Notes under the pieces: generated by a model | Seen by the model: only the letters and a program-made list of their open reading frames with translations | Told to the model about the DNA's origin: nothing | Databases searched by the model: none | Part shown: one piece after another, positions 22,951 to 34,894 of the stretch | Position numbering within the stretch: position 1 is the stretch's first letter | How the letters are laid out: each line of letters starts with the position of its first letter | Assembly (NCBI GenBank): GCA_951804985.1 | Contig: OX638132.1 | Coordinates: 87,238,696 to 87,302,695 of the forward strand | From: Dryomyza anilis | Taxonomy: Eukaryota > Arthropoda > Insecta > Diptera > Dryomyzidae | Direction: 5' to 3' | Length of the DNA: 64,000 bases | Translations under genes and position numbers: made by a program

Positions 22951-23057
22951 GGGCCTATTTTATAATCTTCGGTAAGCACTTACTGCCACTTTAACTTTGA
23001 GTTACCCATAGAATATATAGAATTTAAAAACATAACTGGATATTGTGAAAACGGCCC
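22951..23057. mobile_element. Short TTAA-flanked MITE
   Basis: TTAA at 22947-22950 and 23058-23061 flanks a 107-base element with ends gggcctattttataat and attgtgaaaacggccc. TTAA duplication is typical of piggyBac-type mobilisation, so a piggyBac-derived MITE is the simplest reading. Confidence 0.55.
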
Positions 23058-23061
23058 TTAA

Positions 23062-24785
23062 ACTAATTACTATATCTGCTTCTAGTTGAATTCTAATTAG
23101 CAATACCCCACTAATGTGTTTTTTAGCTTATCAAATTAATTAAAATTGCAATATTTACTAAAGTTTAATGGGTTAAATTAAAAATGTAAAAGTTTTGGAC
23201 ATTTAAATTAGGAAAGTAAAAATGCTGCCTTATCCACCCGACTCGGATTCCATTTAATCGCACACGAAGCAGCAGCGTTGCCAACTGTAAGTATTTTGCA
23301 GTTGTTGCATCAACTATGCTTAATGCAATAAACATTTCACATAATTATTTTAAGGATTCACATTCTTTAGTTTGGTATATATTTTTTTAAAACAAAACTT
23401 ACACAGAAACATATGAATACCAAAGTATTGTGATACTGAGTGCGCCTTCTGTAAACGCGAATTCTATAACATTTTCACAACACACAACTTTTTCTTTCGC
23501 TTGCCAGCAATTTTTTGTAGCTCTTATTTCATAATTTTACGAGCAAAACAAAAGGAATTAAGTTGGTCACAACAATGCTGTGCGGCGATGGAATTCGGGT
23601 TGAATTTGGCAAATGGCAGGAAGTGTGGCAACACTGCTGAAAGCCTTTAAACTTTCGAATTACCCTATTTTCGTAACTAATCCGGCAAGATTTTCGGCAA
23701 CAAAGATATAGAACTGGTAGCAAAGAACAAAGGCTTAAAACCTTTGAAGGTTTTCGAAAAAATAGAAATTATACTAAGTTTCTTCTACAAATCTTCTCAG
23801 GCGCATCTCATTTGTTTTGGGTTGCATTTTGTGTGACACAGAGGCATGAAATACAACTCGCCCAGGGTCATTTATTGTTGCCCACCACAGCAGGAATTCA
23901 ACAAATGATAAAAGCAAAAATGAAAAATTCGCAAAAGGATGAAAGGACAAACACATATAACATGTATGTCTGGTAAACTCGCTGTTGGGACAGCTTGGCA
24001 ACATTGCAGAACAGCACTGGCCATTGCATTTTTATTTTATTTTTTCGTTGTTGTCCGAACAACAAATTCTCACACAGTGTGGTGCTTATTTTGCCCGACA
24101 TTTAATTTGTTTTAAACAAATTAACATTAATTTTCATTAGGAATTAGCCTGGTTGGTTAGTTGGGTGGTCGGTCGGTCGGTCGGTTGTTCGGTGCAACAA
24201 AGTACCTACACAATGCTGCTACAAATTGAGTCTGTGCCATTCTGTGCCAGTTGGTGCATCTTGCGAAGCTGTTAGTTAGTACGATATAAGTTTAATGGCA
24301 TCGTTTTTTATTTAATAATGTTTTTCTTAATTAAGAGTTAGAAATGTGTTTAAAGACATTATTACTCAAACTGTTATTAATTTATCCATGAGATAGTTTT
24401 TGTTAATTGATATTTTTGTATTATTTATTTATCAAAACAAAAAACAAATTCAGTTTGCATCACTTTCATAAAATAAAATAGTTTTATAACTTTATAAAAT
24501 TTGTCGGATTTTAATTTAACCTTAGAACTGATAGCCTACGTTTCAACTGCTTTCTGTAAAATTTCGTGTGTTTAATGCAATTTTTATGTGTAATTTTATA
24601 AAAATATTATTGCCTAGTTTTCGGCGACATTTTTTTGGTGGTGTTCAAGTCAATTACTTTTTGCTGTGTGTACATTTTCGACACCGGAAATGAAACCGAA
24701 AACTTTTAAACTTTAATGGAAATACCTTTAAAAAACAATGAATAAAAATGTTTTAATAATTTACATTTGATATTATTAAAACTTA
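23062..24785. other. Intergenic or intronic sequence without a confident gene
   Basis: The stretch 23220-24290 is less AT-rich and looks single-copy. Frames on the minus strand (60-76 codons) have no supporting signals. A short GGTC microsatellite occurs at about 24165-24186. Confidence 0.4.
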
Positions 24786-25055
24786 GCAGAGACCGTGCTT
24801 CGCTGTGGACGTTTATTTATTTATTATTATTAGAGTTGTAAATTAAAATATTCTTCACAGATAGAATTTTCAGAGACAATTCTTGCCCGGAAAATTCTTT
24901 CCTATACAATTCTTGCCCATATAATTAATCCTACTTACAATATTTGCCTTATTTTCGAACAGCACATTGAATGTTTTTCACATTTTCTTTACAGTTGTAA
25001 GTTTTTTGTAGTGAGTTTTGGTGTGTTGAGTTCAGATGTGGTATGTTCCGAATAT
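24786..25055 (+). repeat. Decayed copy of the minisatellite-bearing element (copy C)
   Basis: gagaccgtgcttcgctgtgga resembles the head of copies A and B. It is followed by degenerate tagaattttcagagacaatt and attcttgcccg repeats and a short run of gtagtgagttttggtgtg units. The GACA part is absent. Confidence 0.5.
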
Positions 25056-25825
25056 GTAAGTCTCGGTGTTTAGTTTCAACATTTTGTATCACATACGTGT
25101 GTCATAACCGAAATGAAATTTGGTCAGATGGACCTATGGTATCACTATTGGGAGAAAAACGCCTTATTTTAAACGTGTGTGATTCGGCTTGTTATGAATG
25201 CTCAATTCATATCTTATTTAATAAAGGAGGTAAAACTCAAGATTTAGAGACTAAAAAGGACACTGTCGAACTAGAAATATAGTCAGAAAAAAATGTATCC
25301 AAGAAAACCTTTTTTTTATGGTACATCTACAATTCTATTTTAATTCTGCTGAACATATCAGGTCGAAAATTTATGACATGATTTATATATATAAAACACA
25401 ATATAAAAATACAAAACTGCTTCATATAATGGATCAACCATGTTTTCTGACATATTATCGAATTTAAAAATTCATACTGTAGTACTTTATAAGTGAATTT
25501 CATGCTGAATTGTTCAAAAAATCACCATTTTCTTAAAATAAATTTTAAGATATAACTTTATTTTGATCGGAATAAAATATATTTAATACATTATATTATA
25601 TTTTATCCTCAAAATACATTTTTTTTTCTGAATGAGATAGGACGATATTCCGTTTTTTAGTCTTCAAACTAGAGATGCGCGCGTGCTGTGCTTTTTTCTT
25701 TACACGCCCGATAATCTGAATTCGTGCATGCAAATCTCCGCGCGTGCTAGATGTTGTCGTGTCCGTGCTTTTAAAATTAGGCACGCGCCCATTTAAGATT
25801 TTTTTTTTAGTTTCTACTCCAATTT

Positions 25826-26542
25826 AAAACCAGTTGGGAAGGTTAGATCACATGGGAAATTTTAAAGTAGGTGTAATTATGATAGTTAGGATTATCAAAA
25901 TTATTGTCGGTCTAAGCCGACTATAAATACCCTACACATATGTGTGGTTACCATTCAAAGTGATATATAGGTCACCAGGGTATACGAATCCTGAAAATAA
26001 CTACAAATATTCAATCGCTGAAGAATTTCCATTCATTTGATACCCATATTTACAAATGGGTAGGTGTACCGAATTTCGATTTTTTTTTGTGAACCACAAG
26101 TCTTTTCGCCGTAAAACATTATTATCATGTATTTGAGCATGATGTCAATATATATTTGACCAAAAAAGTTTACCTAAGCACGTATACATAAAAATTGATC
26201 TTTATATGTACATTTTATATGTGGTATTTGAACATAAGTGGTCGGATCATAGGTCACAATGTACCGATCTCGCCATACAGCGTAGGTATATTAGTAATCT
26301 AAGTTATTAGTTTCATTTATCTAGCTCTTCAATTTTAAAAGTAGTAGGGATTTCAACAGACAAAAAGACAGACAGACAGACAGACAGACGGGCAGACGGA
26401 CAGACAGACGGACAGACGGACATCGCTAAATCGACTCAGGAGGTCATGCTGATCAAGAATATATATACTTTTCCATACCGAGTGTTACAAACGGCGTACC
26501 AAACTGAATATACCCTTTCACTCTTAGTGTAGGGTATAAAAA
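25826..26542 (+). mobile_element. DINE-1/INE-1-like element, copy 1
   Basis: It begins aaaccagttgggaaggttag and ends tagtgtagggtataaaaa. It carries the fly-wide block atgctgatcaagaatatata followed by cttttccataccg, a GACA/GACG microsatellite, and a stem tagtcggtctaagccgacta near the start. This order (block, GTCY-type microsatellite, end block) matches the Helitron/Helentron-associated DINE-1 family of Diptera as I know it. It is non-coding. Confidence 0.75.
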
Positions 26543-26567
26543 TCTTTTGCTTCCAGCATCGGAAAAT

Positions 26568-27281
26568 AAACCAGTTGGGAAGGTTTGATCAGACAGGAAA
26601 TTTTAAAGTAGGGACATTTTATAGTAGGTGTTATTATGATAGTTAGGATTATCAAAATTATAGTCGGTCTAAGCCGACTATACATACCCTACACATATGT
26701 GTGGGTATAGGTCACCAGCGAATACGAATCCTGAAAATAACTACAAACATTCAATCGCTGAAGAATTTCCATTCGTTTGATACCCATATTTACAAATGGG
26801 TAGGTGTACCGAATTTTGTTTTTTTTTGGAAACCACAAGTCATTTCGAGGGAAAACATTATTTTAATATATTTGAGATGAAGTCAATATATATTTGACCA
26901 AAATAGTTTACCTTACCACGTATACAGTAAAATTGAGTTGTAGATGTAAATTTTATATGAGGTATTTGAATATAAATGGTCAGATCACAGGGCACAATGG
27001 ACCGATCTAGCCAATTTCGCTAGACACATACAGCGTAGGTATATAAGTAATCTAAATTATCAGTTTCATTTATCTAACTCTTCAATTTTTTAAGTAGTAG
27101 GGATTTCAACAGACAGACGGACAGACAGACAGACGGATAGACGCACATCGCTAAATCGACTCAATAGGTCATGCTGATCAAGAATATATATACTTTTCCA
27201 TACCGGAGATGCTTCCTTCTGAGTTACAAACGACGTACCAAACTGAATATACCCTTTCACTCTTAGTGTAGGGTATAAAAA
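26568..27281 (+). mobile_element. DINE-1/INE-1-like element, copy 2
   Basis: It has the same order and ends as copy 1, starting 742 bases downstream in the same orientation, so the two form a tandem pair. It has small internal deletions, a shorter microsatellite, and retains gagatgcttccttctgagtt, which copy 1 lacks. Confidence 0.75.
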
Positions 27282-27291
27282 TGGTATTTTA

Positions 27292-27785
27292 ACCAGGGAC
27301 ACAAATCTTTGGAATATCGGTGTCACTTCCACATATTTTTTGAATAACGGTTCCGCTTCCCGTTCTTTGCGGTCCCGAACAGGTTCCGATTCGGAGAATA
27401 AAAAAGTACTAAAGTTAAATTTTCAATTATTTATGATTAGGGAACATAACTGAGTTAAAAAATGTGTGAAACCGGAATCACAACCCATGTATAATTTTTG
27501 GTTGGCACCGGAATCAGAACTGCTATTTTTAAAATCCTTTAACGAGAACTGGCACCGATATTTCAAGGGTTTTAGTCCCACTCTGGTATCGCAAAATACC
27601 GGAATTGTAACCGGAACCGTTTTGATTTTTGAAACCGGAACCGGAATAGAAACTGTAATTAAAAAATGTGTGGAACCGGAATCGGAACTCATACAATTTT
27701 TGGTTGAAACCGAAATCGGAACCGCTATTTGAAAAATATTGAACCCAGAACCGGAACTTATATACTAAAGGGTTTTAGTCCCTGT
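27292..27785. repeat. Degenerate ACCGGAA-rich repeat, copy 1
   Basis: It is built from variants of gaaccggaatcggaact and aaaaatgtgtgg with recurring ggttttagtccc and atttttggttg blocks. A related block lies at 29815-30125. The open frames across it (88-89 codons) read as repetitive peptides and are not genes. Confidence 0.7.
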
Positions 27786-28065
27786 TTATAATATTATTTT
27801 TCTCGTTTTGCCTAGTTTTTCTTTTGCCTCGTGATTCTTCGTGACTTTCTATTTCCCGTGTTTTATCGTGCTTCTCGTGCGTATTTAGTCGTCGGGATCG
27901 TGCTTGTGCGTGTCACCTATTGGCGTGCCCGTGCGTGCCGGTGCCATCAAAAACAGGCACGCGCTCATCTCTACTTCAAACCCACCATCAGCCGTTGGAC
28001 ACCACTTTTTCTAACTTATATTTTTCGAAGTATTGATTTTATTTAAGCCAACAATTTAAAATATA

Positions 28066-28283
28066 CACCCAGAAAAAAATTCCCTCAAATCCCATTGAAA
28101 TTAGTCAATAGGACAATTATTGATTTAATAGTATACAAAAAATAAATATGTTCATATAAACTCAATGGCAATGTCATGGTATTATCTAGTATTTAAAGGT
28201 ATTCTCCGATTAAAATAATAATTTTCCTATTGACTATTTTTAATAGTAAAAAACTATTATTTATATAGTATTTTTTCTGGGTG
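28066..28283. mobile_element. MITE with CACCCAG termini and TA target duplication (copy 2)
   Basis: The ends cacccagaaaaaaattccct and actattttttctgggtg are inverted, and TA flanks both sides (28064-28065, 28284-28285). It is the same family as 761-966 in the opposite orientation, 218 bases long. The termini are intact, whereas copy 1 has a one-base change at the right end. Confidence 0.8.
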
Positions 28284-28285
28284 TA

Positions 28286-29814
28286 GTCCTAGCTCAGGGC
28301 AGTTTGGAGGGTTATAGTTCTTTTGATTAACTTTATCAAACGATTCTATACGGGATTCAACAATTTCTCGCAGGTTTATTTGGATCTTTAAGATGGTCTC
28401 TCGAAACCGAATTGATATATTTCTAGCAGTTTCCCAGGATACATAAGCTATCCTTTGAACAAATGCATACGATGGAAGAATGGTTAGCTAAGCAAAATGT
28501 TCACAATTTGTTTTCCCTCTTTTTTGTTGACATGGCTATCATTTAATATTACTATACTTATATATTTTGAATTTAAAATTTTATATTTAATTGTCCAGTT
28601 AAAGGACTAAAATATTTGAATTTTTGCAATCCAAAACGTTGTGCGAAATGTTGTTGGAGACGGAATTAAAAATTCCTGGTATAAAGTTATTTTTTTTTCA
28701 TACCAAAACTTGTTTTTTTCGTTAATAACATTTTTAATTCTTATTTTTAACAATCAGAACTGTATACACAGCAAAAACAAAATCGTTAATATAACCAAAA
28801 ATGTACATCAATACACTTACACGTACAAACTATTAATTGTATTAGCGTAGACATCTTCATATTAGCAATCACATTTGCTGGCAACAAATGTTTTCGCGAC
28901 GCGCTGGTGGTGTGTGTATTTGCTTAATTTGGTGTGTATATTCGCTTAATTTAGTGTGTATATTCGCTTACATTGGTGTGAGTATTCGCTTACAGTCGAT
29001 ACGAATTAATTTTAATTAATAAAAAAATTGAAGAAAAATTAAAGGACACACCCAATTATGAAAAAAAATGTTTTTTATTTGCTTATTTATTTTATTATAT
29101 AGATATAGGTATATTATTTATTTGTTTTTAATTATATTTGTATTTTTTATTTTATGCATATTTTTGTATTTCAATTACTTTACTTATTACTTTGTTCAAA
29201 GTAAGAACCACATTCACAAGCCACCAATCGAACTATGTATAGTGAAAGGAAATTATAATATAGAGGGTCAAAGTCATTGACACGATGTGCGGGAAAATGA
29301 CCCAAAGAACCAAATAGGCAAGCAAGCTTCCATCGAACGAATGTAAAATAATATCGGTACAATAGTTCCAGTAGAACTGTAAAGTTGTAGTTGCTGTAAA
29401 ACTGTGAGGAATCTGTAAAACTGTATTATTTGTGAATTTGGTTGGTGTGTATGCTAATATATACATATACACCAACCCATAGCATATACACCAACCCATA
29501 GCATATACACCAACCGCAATTGCCGATTTAACTACGAACAGCAAATGTTTTCATTAAATCACTGAATTTCATTGCTGGACTAATTAATGACATGGAATTA
29601 ATGTCTGTTGCTATATTTAAGTCTATCATTTTTGTCTGTGTAGCACCGATTGGACATAGCAAAACAAATTTTAAAAAATGCTATTTGGTGTATTTTAGTT
29701 CTATAACGAAATGTCGTGTTTCTAGCATTTTGAAATTCAAAATTACGTTGTTCATAAAGAATTTTAGAAAGTATGCAATGCTTTAAGAAGTTCTAATTAA
29801 ATTCAAAATTATAA
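28286..29814. other. AT-rich sequence with two short tandem repeats
   Basis: About 28905-28995 holds four units of a roughly 25-base repeat (tggtgtgtatattcgcttaa). About 29440-29515 holds three units of a 22-base repeat (catatacaccaacccatag). No gene is supported. Confidence 0.6.
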
Positions 29815-30125
29815 TCAGGGACCTCAAAGAATCGGAATCGGAACTGTTTCGATTTTTGGACCCGGCAACGAAATTGGAACCGTTATTAAAAATGTGTGGA
29901 AATTGAATCGGTAAAGAAATCTTGGAACTAGAACTGTAATCGAGATTCCTAAGAGTTTTAGTCTCATTCAGGGATCGCAAAGAATCGGAACCTGATTTTT
30001 ATATCCGGAAGCTGAACCGTTATAAAAAAATGTGCAAAACCGGAACCAAAATCGGTACCCATATAAGTTTTTCGGTTGGAAGTAGAATCGGAACCGCTAT
30101 TTTAACATTCTTGCAACCATAACCG
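29815..30125. repeat. Degenerate ACCGGAA-rich repeat, copy 2
   Basis: It shares with 27292-27785 the opening caggga, the ccggaa/atcggaac motif variants, the aaaaatgtgtgg block and the gagttttagtc block. It is more diverged than copy 1. Confidence 0.65.
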
Positions 30126-30199
30126 AAATAATACAATACAAGAATTTAAAAAATAACCAGCATTTCGCTAATATCATAAAATATATCGCTAACAATTAT

Positions 30200-30911
30200 C
30201 TACAAAACTGCTGTAATATGTACCAAAATACCCTGGAAGTAATCAAACATATTTAGTTTTGCATGACTGCAGACAAAGTTGATGTTTCTCAACACCATTT
30301 TATTTCGCTCCACATGCTGCAGAAACGTGCTGCCGACATGAGAATCCTTTGAGACTGCGTTTAAGTGGCACATCATGCACAGCAACTGAAATTGAACTGA
30401 AACAGGCAGAGACATTAATAGAGAAACATTTTTATATTATTTTATTTTAGTCCTAATGCAAAATGTGCAAATAAAACAATCGTGTCATAAGTGAATTAGA
30501 CATGAGAGCACTTAGAGTGATAGAGTTACCTAAGTTTGTATCATTTATAGAATTCTTTTTTATAATTCGGAAAACTTTGAAAACAAAAGTGTATTATTTT
30601 CTATGAACAACAATGTGGTTGACTCTTATAGGGACTTCTATGAGCCAGGACGTGCTGCTTGTTCACCAACCAACTAACCAACCAACCAACCAAGCATTCT
30701 CCACTCAACTCGACCTAAAGTGTGATGATTTATCATGACAAAACCAGTCGCATGCCTTTGCAGTCAGCTGGCCGAACACATTTTTGACATTTTCAGTGAC
30801 TTTATTGTTTCTCGTTTTTCGCCCCAATTGAATTAATCCATAAATAACTCTTTCAACTTTGTCACATACACTCTCATGAATGTCACCGCATGTGTGACAC
30901 AATTGTGTCAC
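30200..30911 (-). other. Two protein-like frames on the minus strand, unconfirmed
   Basis: Frames 30911-30705 (68 codons) and 30415-30200 (71 codons) lie in a less AT-rich, apparently single-copy stretch. The second has a good acceptor on the minus strand (cagttcaatttcag, ending near 30388) and reads LLCMMCHLNAVSKDSHVGST and onward to a possible weak donor. No domain is recognised and both could be chance frames. Confidence 0.2.
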
Positions 30912-31552
30912 AAGTTTGGCAACGATTTCTATGTATGGTTAAGTGTAAACTTGTGACTTTGTAGAATATAACAAAAATATTTTTCAAATCAATATTTTGA
31001 AATACAAAAACCTATTGTGCAAAAATGTATTTTGTATACTACATATATGCGTACTCAAAAATAGGTTATTTTCCATCACTCATGGTACTATATAGCGCAG
31101 CTTAAAATTCAACCTATTGCTCAGAGAGACAGGGACCCTAGCGGAAACGGATGTGTTTCACACCCCAATTGCCACAAACATTGCAACGTTGCACAGCGTT
31201 TATGCTCATCAAAAAAAAAAAAAAAAAAATGCAACAATACAGCAAAAGTAAAAAAACCGTAGTAAAACCAAAAAGGCGCCATACATTTTTGAATAAGAAA
31301 ACCATAAAACGGAAAAACTATTTTTTTATTTGTTCACCAACTACGTATTTTATGCTCTTTACAACTAAATAAAAGCTACGAATATGTTGTAGGGTAGGAT
31401 GATATGTAAAGGAGATATGTGTGAATTTAAATAAAAGTTTGAAATTATTAAATTGCACCTATTGCGGTAATTTTAATGTTTTTTTTAGTTACTTGAATGT
31501 TTTTTTTCAAAAACTTCGAGACAACAAAATTTGTATTTAGCCGAATTTGAAA

Positions 31553-32082
31553 TTAAGATTATCAAAATTATAGTCGGTCTAAGCCGACTATACATACTAT
31601 ACACATATGTGTGGTTACCATTCAAAGTGATATATAGGTCACCAGGGTATACGAATCCTGAAAATAACTACAAACATTCAATCGCTGAAGAATTTCCATT
31701 CATTTGATACCCATATTTACAAATGGGTAGGTGTAACGAATTTCGATTTTTTTTTTTGTGAACCACAAGTCTTTTCGCCGGAAAACATTATTATCATGTA
31801 TTTGAGCATGGTGTCAATATATATTTGACCAAAAAAGTTTACCTAAGCACGTATACATAAAAATAGATCTTTATATGTACATTTTATATGAGGTATTTGA
31901 ACATAAGTGGTCGGATCATAGGTCACAATGGACCGATCACGCCAATTTTTTCACACATACAGCGGTATATTAGTAATCTAAGTTATAAGTTTCATTTATC
32001 TAGCTCTTCAATTTTAAAAGTAGTAGGGATTTCAACAGACAGACGGACAGACAGACGGACAGACGGACAGACGGACAGACGG

Positions 32083-32140
<58 letters not shown>

Positions 32141-32268
32141 GGACTCAGGAGGTCATGCTGATCAAGAATATATATACTTTACCATACCGGAGATGCTTCC
32201 TTCTGGGTGTTACAAACGGCGTACCAAACTGAATATACCCTTTCACTCTTAGTGTAGGGTATAAAAAT
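31553..32268 (+). mobile_element. DINE-1/INE-1-like element, copy 3
   Basis: It matches copies 1 and 2 from the tagtcggtctaagccgacta stem to the end agtgtagggtataaaaa, but the first 60 or so bases are missing. Its microsatellite is the longest of the three, with alternating gacg and gaca units (about 32035-32140). Confidence 0.75.
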
Positions 32269-32820
32269 CATGGTTGCGGTGATGGGCATCATACTATGAT
32301 TGGGGATTATGGTTGTAGGCAATCATATTATTTGTCTAATATAATCATCAGCGACAATATTGCGTACCATAATATGATCCTCAATGACAATAGTACGATT
32401 TTCTACAACCATAATATGGTCTTCAGTGACCGTATTGCGATTTCATACTACCATACCTATAGTCCTACATAACCAGAGAGAGTAAACATGTCATTAAGTG
32501 TAAATTATATGGTTGTAAATAATAAATTACTATATTATGGTCAGTCAATATTATGGTATGATTGGTATTGACCAAATTTTAATAGTGACAGTCTTTATCG
32601 TAATCATAACATGTTTCTTATAAACCATATTTTGGTTTTTCAGAAATAAAATCATATTGAAATAAATTGTCAACTATAATATGATTTTAGCGACCTTAAT
32701 ATTGTTGAAGTAAAATTGAAAATTCTATACTTTGATTGTGGCAACCATCTATGATTGTAAAGAGCATAGCATGGTTGTCGCGATCATCATATCGCAACCA
32801 TATTATTTCTCTGCGTGCAT
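32269..32820. repeat. Palindrome-rich repeat with ccataatatgg motifs
   Basis: Variants of accataatatggtc and tgattgtggcaaccat recur in both orientations. atcatggttgcggtgatg at the left is roughly inverted at the right as catcatatcgcaaccatatt, suggesting an old TIR element of about 550 bases directly abutting the DINE-1-like end. Confidence 0.45.
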
Positions 32821-33159
32821 TTACAGTTTATTGGATAACCAGTTGTGTAAGGGTCTGTTTTTTCCGTATTGTAAATATGGCACCTATCTGTTATATAGAA
32901 TTTTTATAGGATGTCCATATGCTTTTTGGAGTAGTGTAATTTATCCTATAAATATACCCTAATTTTTATAGTTGATCTATTAATTGTATAGTGTAGAGCA
33001 ATTAATTCTGTTGCCTAATTTTAATAGTAAATAACTATTAAGTGTATGGTATTTTTTAACTGTCATACTATTCTCAACGAATTGAAGAAGAAAAAATGTT
33101 CATGTGACAATCACGAAAGTATTTTCATGAATGAGAATTTGTTCCCAGTTATAACCTTC

Positions 33160-34894
33160 AGGAATGATGCTCAAAAATTCTTCGAGAAAATAAGACGCCT
33201 AGCCGGAGGTTCAAAATCCGGAGCCTCTTCTTGTAAAAATGAGAACGGGAAACTAGTGACAGATATCCAGAGCACACTGAAGATATGGTGATGATGACCG
33301 AAATTCCACCGATAGAGAAGTAAACCCGGCAACCCCAGTACTTGATGACGACGTTGAGATTCCGCCACCCGACCATGACGAGGTCAGAACAGCCATTGCT
33401 CGGCTGAAAAACCACAAAGCCGCAGGTGCTGATGGCCTGCCTGCTGAATTGTTTAAGACCGAAGGCGAAGAGCTAATAGAGAGCATGCACGAGCTCGTAA
33501 GCAGAATATGGTCGGATGAAAGCATGCCAAGAGACTGGAACCTCAATGTACTCTGCCTAATCCTTAAGAAAGGGGATCCCGCTATCTGCGCCAACTACCG
33601 TGGGATCAGCCTACTCAATATCGCATACAAGGTTCTATCGAGCGTATTATGTGAAAGACTGAAACCCATCGTCAACAGACTGATTGGACCTTATCAGTGC
33701 GGCTTCAGACCTGAAAAGTCCACCATAGACCAGATTTTCACATTGCGCCTAATCCAGGAAAAGACCCTAGAAAAACAGATCGACACCTACCACCTATTAG
33801 TCGACTATAAAGCCGCCTTCGACACTCCGATAGGGGAACGATTATACGCCGCAATGTCTGAGTTCGGTATACCTGCGAAACTTATAAGGCTTTGCAGGAT
33901 GACCCTGAGCAACACACGTTGCTCAGTGAGAATAGGAAAAGACCTCTCCGAGCCATTTCATACCGAACGAGGTTTCAGACAGGGTGACTCCCTATCGTGC
34001 GACTTTTTTAACTTATTGATGGAGAAAATAGTTCGAGCTGCCGAACTCCGTCAAAGCGGCACTATCCTCAACAAAAGTGTCATGCTGCTCGCATATGCCG
34101 ACGATATTGATATCATTGGCAGGAGCACACGAGCAGTCAGCGCAGCATTCTCCAGATTGGAGAAAGAGTCGCGTCGAATGGGTCTAGCGGTGAACGAGGA
34201 CAAGACGAAGTTCCTTGTGTCAACAAGCAAAAAAGAGTCCGTGCGTCTTGGACAAAAAGCTGATTTTGACACCCACAAGTTCGACATTGTGAAGGACTTC
34301 GTCTATCTGGGATCCAGCGTAAACAGCAACAACGACGTCAGCCTGGAGATCAAACGGAGAATAACTCTTGCCAACAGGTGCTACTTTGGGCTCAGTAGGC
34401 AATTGAGAAGCAGAGCCCTCTCTCGCCGGACCAAAATAACGCTCTACAAGTCACTCATCATGCCCGTCCTACTTTATGGTGCAGAAACATGGACGCTGGC
34501 CACCACCGATGAGAGAGTACTGGGAGCGTTCGAGAGAAAGATTCTCCGTAAAATCTTTGGCCCTATCTGCTTTGCTAACGAGTATCGAATCAGGATGAAC
34601 CACAAGCTGTATGAGCTATTCGACGACATTGACATAGTCAAGCGCATCAAGATCCAGCGGCTTCGCTGGCTAGGTCATGTCGAACGAATGGATGAAAACA
34701 CTCCAGCCAAGAAGGTGCTTGAATCGAAACTCGAAGGTGGACAGCGTAGAAGAGGGCGTCCAAATCTGCGTTGGAAAGACCAAGTTGAGGACAACCTGGA
34801 AACGCTTGGTATTTCTAACTGGCGTCAGCGCACGCAAAGCAGATCCGATTGGCGCGGATTCATCTCAGCGGCCAAAACCGACCCACGGTTGTAA
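33160..34894 (+). pseudogene. 5'-truncated non-LTR retrotransposon, reverse transcriptase frame
   Basis: A frame open to the stop at 34894 covers a non-LTR reverse transcriptase; its 481 codons from the TTG at 33449 show these landmarks. They are NYRGISLLNIAYK (about 49-61), GPYQCGFRPEKS (80-91), motif A LLVDYKAAFD with catalytic Asp119, GFRQGDSLS (175-183), YADD (216-219), and a C-terminal LRWLGHVERM (405-414) followed by RRRGRPNLRWKDQV. The same frame runs upstream to about 33290, including KNHKAAGADGLPAELF. Further upstream, 33160-33291 encodes FFEKIRRLAGGSKSGA in another frame, so a small deletion or frameshift lies near 33288. The endonuclease and any first ORF are missing. The RT core itself is intact. 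Clade (RTE-like or jockey-like) is uncertain. Codon use is richer in GC than the flanks, suggesting recent arrival. Confidence 0.85.

Larger units (their letters stand above)
25662..27981. mobile_element. hAT-like element with 8-bp target duplication, carrying nested insertions
   Basis: The element spans 25670-27973. Its ends tagagatgcgcgcgtgc and gcacgcgctcatctcta are inverted with one mismatch. CTTCAAAC flanks it on both sides (25662-25669 and 27974-27981). An 8-bp duplication with a TAGAGATG terminus matches hAT elements. The outer parts are rich in cgtgc motifs. The middle is occupied by two DINE-1-like copies and an accggaa-rich repeat. No transposase frame remains, so the original was probably a small non-autonomous element. 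Confidence 0.8.

Noticed and set aside
27423..27732. Frames of 88-89 codons on both strands
   Set aside because: Translations of the accggaa repeat.
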